Below are positions 50,959 to 61,600 of a stretch of 64,000 nucleotides of DNA, in pieces (position 1 is the first letter of the stretch; the number at the start of each line of letters is the position of its first letter). Under the pieces are notes generated by a model. That model searched no databases. It was not told the DNA's origin and saw only the letters and a list, made by a program, of their open reading frames with translations. Source of the DNA: Piromyces finnis. Its lineage: Eukaryota; Neocallimastigomycota; Neocallimastigomycetes; Neocallimastigales; Neocallimastigaceae. Both the position numbers and the translations under genes were made by a program. The stretch covers positions 372,001 through 436,000 of the forward strand of contig MCFH01000030.1 of NCBI GenBank assembly GCA_002104945.1, in the 5' to 3' direction.

Positions 50959-53691
50959 ATGGCTACAAAAATGTAAATTCCTTAGAAAGTTATTAAATAT
51001 ATAATATAATTATAAATTAATTAATTATACTTTTTCCTTTTATCAATATAAAGTCTTGTAACAGGTTCAATTAATGGAAATTTTTCATGCTTTTTTAAAA
51101 AGATTAAAAATCTAAATAAAAAATATGGACCTTTTGAAAGTTTATTTTGTGTTGGTGATTTCTTTTCTGATGAATTGAATTCAGAATATAAAAATCTTAT
51201 TCAAAATCAAATAGATAGTAATATTATTCAACTTTAATCAAATATTTAATTATTTAATATAAAAATAGCTAATCAAAATATCTTTACATAAAATATATAA
51301 TAGTTGATATTCCAACGTATTTTATTAAAGGAAAAAAGGAATTCAAAGAAGAAACTTTCCAATTAATTGAAAAAAATGGAGGAGAATTATGTAATAATGT
51401 AATATGTTTAGGACATCATGGGGTATATAACACATCACAAGAAATAAAAATTGTTTATTTAGGAGGAATAAATTCAAATAGTAATCAAAATACTGAAGTA
51501 AATATACAATTTTATTTTAAAGATAAATAATTTTTTTATAAAAAAAAAGGAATTGTTCAATAAATAATAAATTAAAATTTAATTTCATTTTATTATGTTA
51601 TATATATCATTAAAAAAAAAAAAAAAAAAAGAATGAAGAAAATATTTGCTATTATAATCAAAAGGATATTGAAGGACTTACAAAACCTTACATAAATAAT
51701 ATGGATAAAAAGGAAAATTTAGTAGATATTTTATTAACTTATGAATGGCCAAGTAATATAACTAATAATTCTCAACAAGCAAAAATACTAAATATAGATA
51801 ATTCTTCAGGTCAAAATGAAATAGCAACCTTAAATATGGAATTATCCCCACGTTATCATTTTGCAGCTAGCGAAAATGTTTTCTTTGAAAGAGAGCCATT
51901 CAAAAATCAAGCAGAACATCATACTAGATTTATTAGCTTAGGATCATTTGGAAATAGTAAAAAAGAAAGAGTAATTATTAAAATATATAAATTAATAAGA
52001 AATTATTATAATTTTTATTCCTTTTTTTTCTAATTTTAAATTAATAATATTAAGTGGTTTTATGCAATGAATATTAGTCCATTATCAAAAACATTATTTG
52101 AAACAATAAACAAAACCCCAGCTAATATTACAACAACACCGTTTATTGATTCAAACATTCAAAAAAGATCTTTAGAGGTATGGTAGTAGTAGTAATTTTA
52201 TGTATATTGTTAATATCTTTCATTATTCCCATTAAAAATAATAATAATAAAAAAGAAGGAAAAATAAAAATATAACTATAAATAATAATTATTATAAAAA
52301 TATTAAGTAAAATATATAATTCATATAAATATCATAGGATAATGATAATGGTTATTTCTTTGATCAATCTTCGAAACGTGTTAAAACTGATGGAAATGGT
52401 AAAATAATTATTTTTAATACTAAAGAAAAAAAGTAATTAAAAATTAATTTTATTTATATATTTATTAATGATAATAATAGTTCCACCCCAAGGTTATGTT
52501 TGTAACATATGCAATCAACCTGGTCATTGGATTAAGAATTGCCCTGAAGCTCAAAAAAAGAAAAAAGTTCCGGAAAGTTATATTTGTCGTATATGTAATA
52601 ACCCAGGGCATTGGATTACCGATTGTCCTGAAAAGAATAAAAATAAAAATAATAATCTACCAAATAATTATGTATGTCGTATATGTAATAGACCAGGCCA
52701 TCATATTCGAGATTGTCCAGAAAATAAAAATAAAAGAGGAAAAAGAATCAAAATTCAAGAAGATGGTATTTCTATTTAATAATAAATAAATATATATTAA
52801 ATATATATATGTATTAATTAATATTGTATATAAATTTTTTATTATATAAAGATCAATGCTGGTTCTGTTTATCAAATCCAAATGTTACAAAACATTTAAT
52901 TGTTTCTATTGGTGATGAATCATACCTTGCATTAGCTAAAGGAGGTTTATTAGAAGATGGAAGTCATTTCTTAATAATACCAATTACACATATTCCTTGT
53001 CAAAATAATTTAGTTAATGCACCAACTGACAATGATGATGAAGAAGTTGATAAAGATGCTCTTATGGCAGAAATGGAGAAATACAAGAAAATATTAAGAG
53101 ATTATTATGGATCCCACGAAAATAAAAAATTGGTATGTTTTGAAGTTTATGGTGGGTTTGATGGAAAAAGATATCGCCATATGCATATTCAGGTAACATA
53201 TTGTATAGAAATTGTTAGTTAAATATATTATACATATTTGTAAATATAGTTATTAAAAAGCATATTGCTAAATTAAAAATAAAAAAAAAAGGTTGTCCCA
53301 ATTCCTGAAAATATTGAATCCAAGGTTGAAGAAAGTTTCATAGCTGATGCTGAAAAGAATGGATTAATATTATCTGATTATCCTGTATGTATAGAATGAA
53401 TATAATTAAATAGAAATTTAAATGGTTTATTAATTTTTTTAAAAAAAAAAATATTCATTTTAGACGGACTTTCATGAAGCCTATATTAGAGTTGAATTAT
53501 CAAATGGAAAAACTTTAATATTTACTAAAAAAGAACCTAATGTTAGATTTAACTTCCAATTTGGTAGAACAGTTTTAGCTAATCTTCTCAACATTCCAAA
53601 ACGTGCTAATTGGAAACATTGTACAATTCCGGAAGAAATGGAATATCAACTTACTAATAACATAAAAGCTAAATTACAGATTGATATATAA
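50959..53691 (+). CDS. CWF19L1: CWF19L1/Drn1 homologue with three CCHC zinc knuckles
   Basis: Exons 50959-50972, 51054-51217, 51304-51497, 51632-51970, 52055-52177, 52338-52398, 52481-52765, 52852-53192, 53292-53384 and 53464-53691 give 613 residues. The N-terminal metallophosphoesterase-like domain starts ATKILVTGSINGNF and has YGPFESLFCVGDFF and YFIKGKKEF. Three Cys-x2-Cys-x4-His-x4-Cys knuckles lie at about residues 304-380 (CNICNQPGHWIKNC, CRICNNPGHWITDC, CRICNRPGHHIRDC). The CwfJ N-terminal (HIT-like) domain begins DQCWFCLSNPNVTKHLIVSIG and has HFLIIPITH and RHMHIQ. The CwfJ C-terminal domain ends the protein (YIRVELSNGKTLIF). Family role: associates with the lariat debranching enzyme Dbr1 in intron turnover. 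The 14-nt first exon is placed by frame and by the family start. Confidence 0.93.
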
Positions 53692-54724
53692 TATTATTTA
53701 AATTTTGACAAATATAGTTATTTAATAATTAATAATTAAATAATTTTAAATTATATAAAATTTTTCTATAATATGTTATTGAAATGGAATAATTTAATTA
53801 TAAATTTGATTTCTTAATTTATAAAGGTCTTATTTAAATTCTGTATTATAAATTATGAAATGTATTTATTAATAATATGATTGGTTATAAGCAAACATAT
53901 AAATACATTATAGATTTATATATTTGATTGGTTATAATGAGCTTTTATGTATTACACATTTAATTATAATTAGATTTTAAATATAAAAGTAATGCTTATT
54001 GATTTAATAAATTAATAGAAGTAATAATATGTATTTCCATATATTTAAATAAAGATGTTATTTTACAAACATTTATTTTTATATAGTGTTATACCTTTTT
54101 ATAAATAATAAAAATAAATTTATATTATTTTTCTCTTTTGGTAGGTAATATATCTTTTGTAACTTTTTTATATTATTATCTTAATTAATTTTGAAATTTT
54201 TTAAAATTTTTAATTTATATTTTCAATATATTATATATTATTGATTGTAAATTGGATGTTATATATTAATATATATTATTTTTTTTTTTTTTTTAATTTT
54301 AAATTATTTTAAAATAAAAATTTATAAGCACTTTTAATTTTTTTTTTTTAAAATTTTGCAAAATTTATTTATAATACTATTATAAAATTACTTCAAAAAA
54401 ATATATATTAATAAATTAAAAGTTAAACAAATTAAAATATTATTTATTGTTTTTTTTTTTTTAAAATAACAATAATAATATTTTAAAATTATCTACTTAT
54501 TTATTAATAATCTTTTTGAATAATTTTGTAATATAAGCATTAAGATTTTCATTTATTTTGAGAAAATCTAATTTAATATTTTTTTTTTATTTAAAAAAAA
54601 AAATATAATAAAATAATTAATAGTAATAATTAATTATTGAATATATCCAATATAATAATTATTCAATCTAATAATAATATATCCTCAATAAATATAATTT
54701 TTAGTAAATAACAAATAAAGAAAA
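53692..54724. other. intergenic region upstream of ABC-F gene, with paired CCAAT-type motif
   Basis: AT-rich spacer. The exact 13-mer TGATTGGTTATAA occurs at 53878-53890 and again at 53925-53937. Otherwise only homopolymer runs; no gene seen. Confidence 0.65.
53878..53937 (-). promoter_or_regulatory. two copies of the CCAATCA-containing 13-mer (candidate)
   Basis: Copies at 53878-53890 and 53925-53937, 47 bases apart, are identical to the one at 30069. Both are followed by GCAA- or TGAGC-like bases, hinting at a longer shared element. They lie about 800 bases upstream of the ABC-F start and just past the CWF19L1 stop. Confidence 0.35.
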
Positions 54725-57700
54725 ATGTCGGGAAGAAGAAAGAGAAATCAAAAGAAGAATAAGGATTTCGGATTTAATAGTGATGACGATGATAAATATG
54801 ATTTAAAATTTGACAATGATGATTTCGGTTCATCTAGAAATACTATGGCAACAGGTTTTGATTTATTAGCTTTAGATGATAATGATGATGATGATGAAGT
54901 TGAAGAAGTTGTAGCTCCAAAAAATAATAAAAAAAATAAAAAAAATAAAAAAACCTTTAGTTTTGATGATTTAGAAGTAGAAGATGACGAAGAAGAAGAA
55001 ATCAAACCAAAAGAAAAAAAAGGAAAAAAAGGTAAAAAGAATAAGAATAATTTTGATGACATTGAAAGTGATGAAGTTCCAGTTGCTAAAGATAAAAAAG
55101 GTAAAAAGGGAAAGAAAGGAAAGAAAAATAATTTCGATGATGATTTTGAAGCTGAAATGGAATTAAGTGCTAAACTTCAAGAAAATGATGAAGAAGTTAT
55201 CCCAATGGCTAAAAAAGGAAAGAAAGGAAAGAAGGGAAAAAAGAACCGTAATGATGATTTTGATGCTGAAATGGAAATGATTAGTCAACTTCAAGAACAA
55301 GAACAACAAAAGGAACAACAAAAGGAAGAAGAAGTTGAAGAAGAAGTTATTCCAATGGCTAAAAAAGGAAAGAAAGGAAAGAAGGGAAAAAAGAACCGTA
55401 ATGATGATTTTGATGCTGAAATGGAAATGATTAGTCAACTTCAAGAACAAGAACAAGAAAAGGAACAACAAAAGGAAGAAGAAGTTGAAGAAGAAGTTAT
55501 TCCAATGGCTAAAAAAGGAAAGAAAGGAAAGAAGGGAAAAAAGAACCGTAATGATGATTTTGATGCTGAAATGGAAATGATTAGTCAACTTCAAGAACAA
55601 GAACAAGAAAAGGAACAACAAAAGGAAGAAGAAGTTGAAGAAGAAATTGTTCCAATGGCTAAAAAAGGAAAGAAAGGAAAGAAAGGAAAAAAGAATCGTG
55701 ATGATGATTTTGATGCTGAAATGGAAATGATTAGTCAACTTCAAGAACAAAAACAACAAAAGGAACAACAAAAGGAAGAAGAAATTGAAGAAATCATTCC
55801 AATGGCTAAAAAGGGAAAGAAAGGAAAGAAAGGAAAAAAGAATCGTGATGATGATTTTGATGCTGAAATGGAAATGATAAGCCAACTTCAACAAGAAAAT
55901 GATCAAAAGACTAAGGAAGAATCTGAATCTATTGAAGTAACTGAAGAAACTGAATTAACTGAAAAAATGGAATCTTTAGATATAAGTACTGAAAATGTCA
56001 GTGAAGACGAAAGTGAAAAGAAAAAGAAGAAGAAGAAGAAGAAGAAGCACGATGATGAAGGTGATGATGTTGATGATGAAGATAGTGAAAAGAAGAAGAA
56101 GAAGAAAAAGAAGAAGAAGCATGATGAAGATGATGAAGATGGTGAAGACAATGAAGAAGATGATGGTGAAAAGAAAAAGAAGAAGAAAAAGAAGAAGAAG
56201 CATGATGAAGATGATGAAGATGGTGAAGACAATGAAGAAGATGATGGTGAAAAGAAAAAGAAGAAGAAGAAGAAGAAGAAGCACGATGATGAAGGAGAAG
56301 ATGTTGATGATGAAGACGGTGAAAAGAAGAAGAAAAAGAAGAAGAAGAAGAAGCACGATGATGAAGGAGAAGATGGTGAAGGTGAAGACAATGAAGAAGA
56401 TGATGGTGAAAAGAAGAAGAAGAAGAAGAAGAAGAAGAAGCACGATGATGATGGAGAAGATGTTGATGATGAGGATGGTGAAAAGAAAAAGAAGAAGAAG
56501 AAGAAGAAGCACGATGACGAAGGTGATGATAATGAAGATGATGATGGTGAAAAGAAAAAGAAGAAGAAGAAGAAGAAGAAGCACGATGATGAAGGAGAAG
56601 ATGTTGATGATGAAGATGGTGAAAAGAAGAAGAAGAAGAAGAAGAAGAAGCATGATGAAGATGAAGAAGAAGAAGATTCTACTCAAATTACTGAAGATAT
56701 TTCTGAATCTAAAGAAGTAGAACCAGAATCAGAAAAAGAACAAGAACAAGAACAAGAAAAAACATCTGGTAAGAAAAAGAAGGATAGAAGAAAGGGTCGT
56801 AGAAAGCCACGTGTCACAGTTGAAGCTACTGATATTTTAGCAGCTGCTATTTCTGCATCTGAAGTTTCTACACCAGCTGAAGTTGAAAGTGGTAATGATG
56901 ATAAGGAAACTAAAGAAAATATGGATAAGGTTACAGAAAAGTTAGAAAAATTAGATATTAATAATTCAGCAATCGATGAAATTGGTGAACTTAAAAATCG
57001 TGCTACTAGATCAACCATTCCAAAACCAGATAACTTAAATGTTACTGGTGACTATCTTTCACACATTAATTCAAAGGATATTCTTATCAACAATTTCTCA
57101 ATTAGTGCTTTCGGTCAACAATTAGTTAAAGATACTTCTTTAAGTTTAGTTCACGGACGTCGTTATGGTTTATTAGGTTCAAATGGTTGTGGTAAATCTA
57201 CTTTACTTCAAGTTATTGCAAGACGTGATGTTTACATTCCAAATACAATTGATATCTATGTTCTTGATCGTGAATTTGATGCCACTGATATGACAGCTAT
57301 TGAAGCTGTTGTCGATATTGTCAAAAGTGAAAAGAATAATTTGGAAATTGAAATGGAAGATATCTTAGCTGAAGGTAACACCGAAGACCCAAGATTAGAA
57401 GTTATTATGGAACGTCTTAATGAATTAGATGTAGGTTTTGCTGAAAGAAAGGCTAAAGACGTATTAAGAGGTCTTGGTTTCTCTGAAGAAATGCTTGGTA
57501 TGAAAACACGTGAATTCTCTGGTGGTTGGCGTATGAGAATTTCCTTAGCTCGTGCTCTTTTCGTTAAGCCAACTCTTTTACTTTTAGATGAACCAACTAA
57601 TCACTTAGATTTAGGTGCTTGTGTATGGTTAGAAGAATACTTAAAACAATATGAACACACTTTACTTATTATTTCTCACTCACAAGATTTCTTAAACGGT

Positions 57701-58681
57701 GTCTGTACTGATATTATTCATTTACAAAGAGGTAAACTTAACTACTACACTGGTGACTACGATACTTTTGTAAGAGCTCGTTCAGAAAAAGAAGCTAGTG
57801 CTCGTAAGAAGCAAAAGATTCAAGAAAAGCAAAATAAACTTATGCAAGAAAAAATGCAAAAAGAAGGTACTAGAGCAGTTAAGCAGTCTAAGGGTAAAGA
57901 AAAGATGCTTAGAGAAAGAAAAGAAAAGGCTGCTAAGGATATGGATGATGTAATTAATGAAAAGCAATTCTCTTTCAAGTTTAATGATTGTGGACGTGGT
58001 CTTCCACCACCGGTATTACAAGTTCGTGATGCTGACTTTGGTTATGACCGTGATCATATTCTTTTCAAGGACATTAACTTTGGTCTTGATTTAGATTCAC
58101 GTGTTACTATTGTTGGTCCAAATGGTGCTGGTAAGTCAACTCTTTTGAAATTATTAGTTGGTCAAATTGAACCATTAGCTGGTGAAGTTAAACGTAATCA
58201 TCACTTACGTATTGCACGTTTCCACCAACACTTGATGGAACAATTAAATATGGAACAATCTCCAGTAGAATATATGATTTCACATTTCCCAGAATACAAG
58301 GCTCAAGAAATGAGACAAATTATCGGTCGTTTCGGTTTAACTGGTAAAAGTCAAGTTATTCCAATGAGTCAATTATCTGACGGTCAATGTCGTCGTGTTA
58401 TCTTTGCCTGGTTAGCTATGCGTAATCCACATATTCTTTTCCTTGATGAACCTACAAACCACTTGGATATTGAAACCATTGATGCTCTTGCAGATGCTAT
58501 TGACAACTTTGATGGTGGTGTTATTTTAATTTCTCACGATTTCCGTTTAATTGATCAAGTTACTAAAGAAATTTGGGTAGTTGAAAACCAAAAGGTCACC
58601 CCATGGGAAGGTGATATTCGTGACTACAAAGAATATCTCAGAAAGCAATTTGAAGAAGCAGGTGGTATTGAACTTGTTTAA
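54725..58681 (+). CDS. ABCF2: ABC-F ATPase (ABCF2/Arb1 type) with long charged repetitive N-terminus
   Basis: Single-exon gene of 1318 residues, roughly twice the usual ABC-F length. The C-terminal 560 residues hold two ATPase cassettes: first Walker A GSNGCGKST (818-826), signature FSGGWRMR, Walker B LLLDEPTNHLD; second Walker A GPNGAGKST (1131-1139), signature LSDGQ (1217-1221), LFLDEPTNHLD. There is no transmembrane domain. The wording ISHSQDFLNGVC, ACVWLEE and DIETIDALADAI matches ABCF2/Arb1 better than ABCF1 or Gcn20. Family role: ribosome-associated ATPase in subunit biogenesis or translation. The first 750 residues are Lys/Asp/Glu low complexity in two repeat arrays (listed separately), then a Ser/Glu linker. 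Codon choice in the ATPase core resembles that of highly expressed genes. Long minus-strand reading frames over the N-terminus are by-products of the purine-rich coding strand. Confidence 0.92.
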   Translation: MSGRRKRNQKKNKDFGFNSDDDDKYDLKFDNDDFGSSRNTMATGFDLLALDDNDDDDEVEEVVAPKNNKKNKKNKKTFSFDDLEVEDDEEEEIKPKEKKGKKGKKNKNNFDDIESDEVPVAKDKKGKKGKKGKKNNFDDDFEAEMELSAKLQENDEEVIPMAKKGKKGKKGKKNRNDDFDAEMEMISQLQEQEQQKEQQKEEEVEEEVIPMAKKGKKGKKGKKNRNDDFDAEMEMISQLQEQEQEKEQQKEEEVEEEVIPMAKKGKKGKKGKKNRNDDFDAEMEMISQLQEQEQEKEQQKEEEVEEEIVPMAKKGKKGKKGKKNRDDDFDAEMEMISQLQEQKQQKEQQKEEEIEEIIPMAKKGKKGKKGKKNRDDDFDAEMEMISQLQQENDQKTKEESESIEVTEETELTEKMESLDISTENVSEDESEKKKKKKKKKKHDDEGDDVDDEDSEKKKKKKKKKKHDEDDEDGEDNEEDDGEKKKKKKKKKKHDEDDEDGEDNEEDDGEKKKKKKKKKKHDDEGEDVDDEDGEKKKKKKKKKKHDDEGEDGEGEDNEEDDGEKKKKKKKKKKHDDDGEDVDDEDGEKKKKKKKKKHDDEGDDNEDDDGEKKKKKKKKKKHDDEGEDVDDEDGEKKKKKKKKKHDEDEEEEDSTQITEDISESKEVEPESEKEQEQEQEKTSGKKKKDRRKGRRKPRVTVEATDILAAAISASEVSTPAEVESGNDDKETKENMDKVTEKLEKLDINNSAIDEIGELKNRATRSTIPKPDNLNVTGDYLSHINSKDILINNFSISAFGQQLVKDTSLSLVHGRRYGLLGSNGCGKSTLLQVIARRDVYIPNTIDIYVLDREFDATDMTAIEAVVDIVKSEKNNLEIEMEDILAEGNTEDPRLEVIMERLNELDVGFAERKAKDVLRGLGFSEEMLGMKTREFSGGWRMRISLARALFVKPTLLLLDEPTNHLDLGACVWLEEYLKQYEHTLLIISHSQDFLNGVCTDIIHLQRGKLNYYTGDYDTFVRARSEKEASARKKQKIQEKQNKLMQEKMQKEGTRAVKQSKGKEKMLRERKEKAAKDMDDVINEKQFSFKFNDCGRGLPPPVLQVRDADFGYDRDHILFKDINFGLDLDSRVTIVGPNGAGKSTLLKLLVGQIEPLAGEVKRNHHLRIARFHQHLMEQLNMEQSPVEYMISHFPEYKAQEMRQIIGRFGLTGKSQVIPMSQLSDGQCRRVIFAWLAMRNPHILFLDEPTNHLDIETIDALADAIDNFDGGVILISHDFRLIDQVTKEIWVVENQKVTPWEGDIRDYKEYLRKQFEEAGGIELV
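55205..55880 (+). repeat. five tandem 150-bp coding repeats
   Basis: Units starting at ATGGCT 55205, 55355, 55505, 55655 and 55802 each encode about 50 residues: MAKKGKKGKKGKKNR, then DDFDAEMEMISQLQEQ, then a Gln/Glu run ending EEEVIP. The spacing is 150, 150, 150 and 147 bp. The first copies are almost identical at DNA level, so amplification is recent. A diverged half-copy precedes them (about 55090-55190). Confidence 0.93.
56020..56655 (+). repeat. array of K8-10/H-D-E repeats in ABC-F N-terminus
   Basis: About nine units made of [13 protein letters not shown] followed by an acidic run (for example DEDDEDGEDNEEDD), with unit lengths alternating between roughly 54 and 84 bp. The coding strand is almost purely A and G with periodic short GATG/CACGATG interruptions. 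Confidence 0.92.
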
Positions 58682-61600
58682 GTTTAAAATCCATTCCTTT
58701 GTTTTTTTTTTTTTTAATTTTTATATTAAAAAAAAGGGATAAATTGAAGAAAAAAAAATAAAATAAAAAATTATTCCCTTTATTTAAAATCACCCAACTC
58801 TAATTTTTAATAAAAAAAAATTTATCGATAATTATCAATAAACCTACTATTATGAAAAAAAAAAAAAAAAAACTTATCATCACTAAATAAACTATTTATA
58901 ATATATACTTTATCAATATATAGTATTTATATTTATAATAAATGTATATTTTCATTTTATTGCAATTAAGTAAATAAATAAAAAAATAATAATATTTATA
59001 ATAAAACAAATAAAAAAAAAAAGTAAAAATTCAAAATATAAAAAAAAAGGTTTATATAATAAATCTTTATGATTTTTTAATTTTATATTTTAAAAAAAAA
59101 AAAAAAAAAAAGTAGTAAATATAAAAGTTTACCAAAATCTATCAAAGATAGACTCTAATTATTTTTCAACTATCGGTACAAGTAATTTGAATCATCTATT
59201 CTATAAAAATAAACATTTTTTTTAAATTTTAAAAAAAAAATGGAGTTTAATGTATAAAGGTTTTTTTTATTTTTTTATTTTTAAAAAAATAATCTTTAAA
59301 AATTACTTTATTCAAGATAAAAAAAAAAAAAAAAAAAAGAATGGTATTTAAATTTCAAAGTATTTTCTTTTCTCAATGTATATTAAAGTTAAAAAAAAAA
59401 AAAAAGATTAAATTAAACAATATAGGTAGGATAAGTAAAAATGATAGAAACCCTTTTAATATTACGAAATTTATGAATAAATACTACTATTGATGATAAT
59501 TTATAGTTTCCAGGTTTAATCTTTTTTATTTATGATCCTCTAGTAAAAGGGTTTTTAACTAAAATAGAAATATTCTATTAATTTTAATTTATTTAAAATA
59601 GGAAATTTTTAATTAATTTTTTTTTATTCTAAAAAAATAAAAAATTACAACACTAATTTTCTTCAATTTTTAAAGTCAATAGAATCATAAAAACTTTTTC
59701 TTTTTTTTTTTTCCCTTCTTAACAATAATGAAGAGTAGCAGTAAGAAATAATAATAACATAATAAGATAATAATAAATATATTATTATAAATTAATGCCA
59801 AAGAATTTTTCAATAATATTTAAAATTTTCTTTTTTTTTTTTTTCAATTTTTAAGGCTACCGATAACCTACTTTAAAAGTATAGTAATAAACCAACTTGA
59901 GTTTAAAAGAGTGGATAAATATTCATGGTATAAAAATATACTTTTTATAGATAAAAACTTTTGAAACAAATTAAAAATTTCAATATATATAATAATATAT
60001 TAAATATATTAAAATTAATTATAATCTATAATAATATATTAATTCATATATTATTTAATAAGTTTTTTTTTTTGAATTTATAAAGTATAAAAAAATACCA
60101 AAAAAGGAAACTTTTAAAATACTCTATTATTTATAATATTATTGGGTTTGCCACGATTAATAATACTAATTATAATAAATCTTTTTTTTTTGTCAAATTT
60201 CAATAGATAAAGTTTATTTTTTTAATTAATTATTATATAATGTCAATATATATTAATATATACTCTTTTATATTATATAATTAACTTTATTTTAATCAAG
60301 GTTTTCATTTAAATTAAAAAGAAACTACTTTTAATATTGAATAACTATTTTTTATAAAACAATTTAAATGTATTGAATATATATTAATAATTTATTGATA
60401 ATATATTAATATATAAAATTATTTTAAACTCTAAACTTTAAAACTCATCTATGAAATTATACAATTTCTATTTCTATTTTTTAAAATTAAAAAAGCAATT
60501 TAGTTCTTATTATTATATTTCTTCTTAATGTATGAAGGACTAAAGACGTTTGAAAGGAATAACGATGATATTTAACTTCTTACTTAAAGTTTTATAATAT
60601 AAATATATTAATAAATATTTTATTAATTGGAATTTCTAAGGAGAATGAAAAAATTATTGTACAAAGATGTTGAGTTTAAAATTATTATAAGACTTCTTTT
60701 GATAAATTATTAGGTTTACCAGTAATACAGTAATACCAAGCTTTATTTAACCATGTAATTCAACATTTTATACCATATTTATTTTTAATTAATAAGTTAG
60801 TATGGGTTAAATGAATTGAATTTATATCATTTAATGAATTGAAGGAATGAATGAATAATACTGAAATATACTTTTAAATTCATCCATCCATAATAGTATT
60901 GATCTTAAGATAAATGTTATACTATCAAATAATGATGCTAGCCTGCATAATATAATTTTTATTATTTCTATTATTAATAATAATATATTAAATTTATGCA
61001 AAATACTTTGATAAATAACATTGCATATATTCATATATATTCTTAGAATTTTAATTTTTTTTTTGACATATAAATTTAATGTTGACGTTGATTCTATTAA
61101 GTCATATATTTTTTTCTCTTGTTAAACTTTTTTTGTGCTTAATCTTTTTTATTGAAAAAAAAAATCAATATTTTAATTCATTATTCTATTAATAAATAAT
61201 TAAAAATTTTTTAGAGTAGTAACCTTTCCTGTTATAGAATGTCTGAATCTCGTCTTGCAATATTCGTCATCCTTAACAGTTTTTTAGATGTGCTATTGAC
61301 TACCTATCCCTTTGTTGAAGCAATAACTCATATTTAAAGATTAATTATTTATTTTTTATTTTGAAATGCTTTTAAAATAATATATTTCAATTCTTTTTAA
61401 TATATATATTATTATATATTATAATAAATAATTGTATATAAGATTTATGAAATATATATTTTTTAAATATTTTTAAACTTATTGGTTAATATTTAATTAT
61501 AGACATTAATAAATAATGTATATTTTATTATAATCTAATATATGATATTAATGTAGCACAAGATAAATAAGACCAATATTATATTAAAAGTAGTATAAAT

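Noticed and set aside
55163-56720. Long antisense ORFs rich in Phe, Ser, Leu (and a Lys/Arg-rich plus-frame ORF) over the ABC-F N-terminus
   Set aside because: Periodic shadows of the GAA/AAG repeats; the sense frame continues into intact ATPase cassettes.
60690-60950. Possible decayed coding stretch (LLGLPVIQ, then IPYLFLINKLVWVK) with several stops
   Set aside because: Stop density is close to what random 80% A+T DNA would give, and no family resemblance could be supported.
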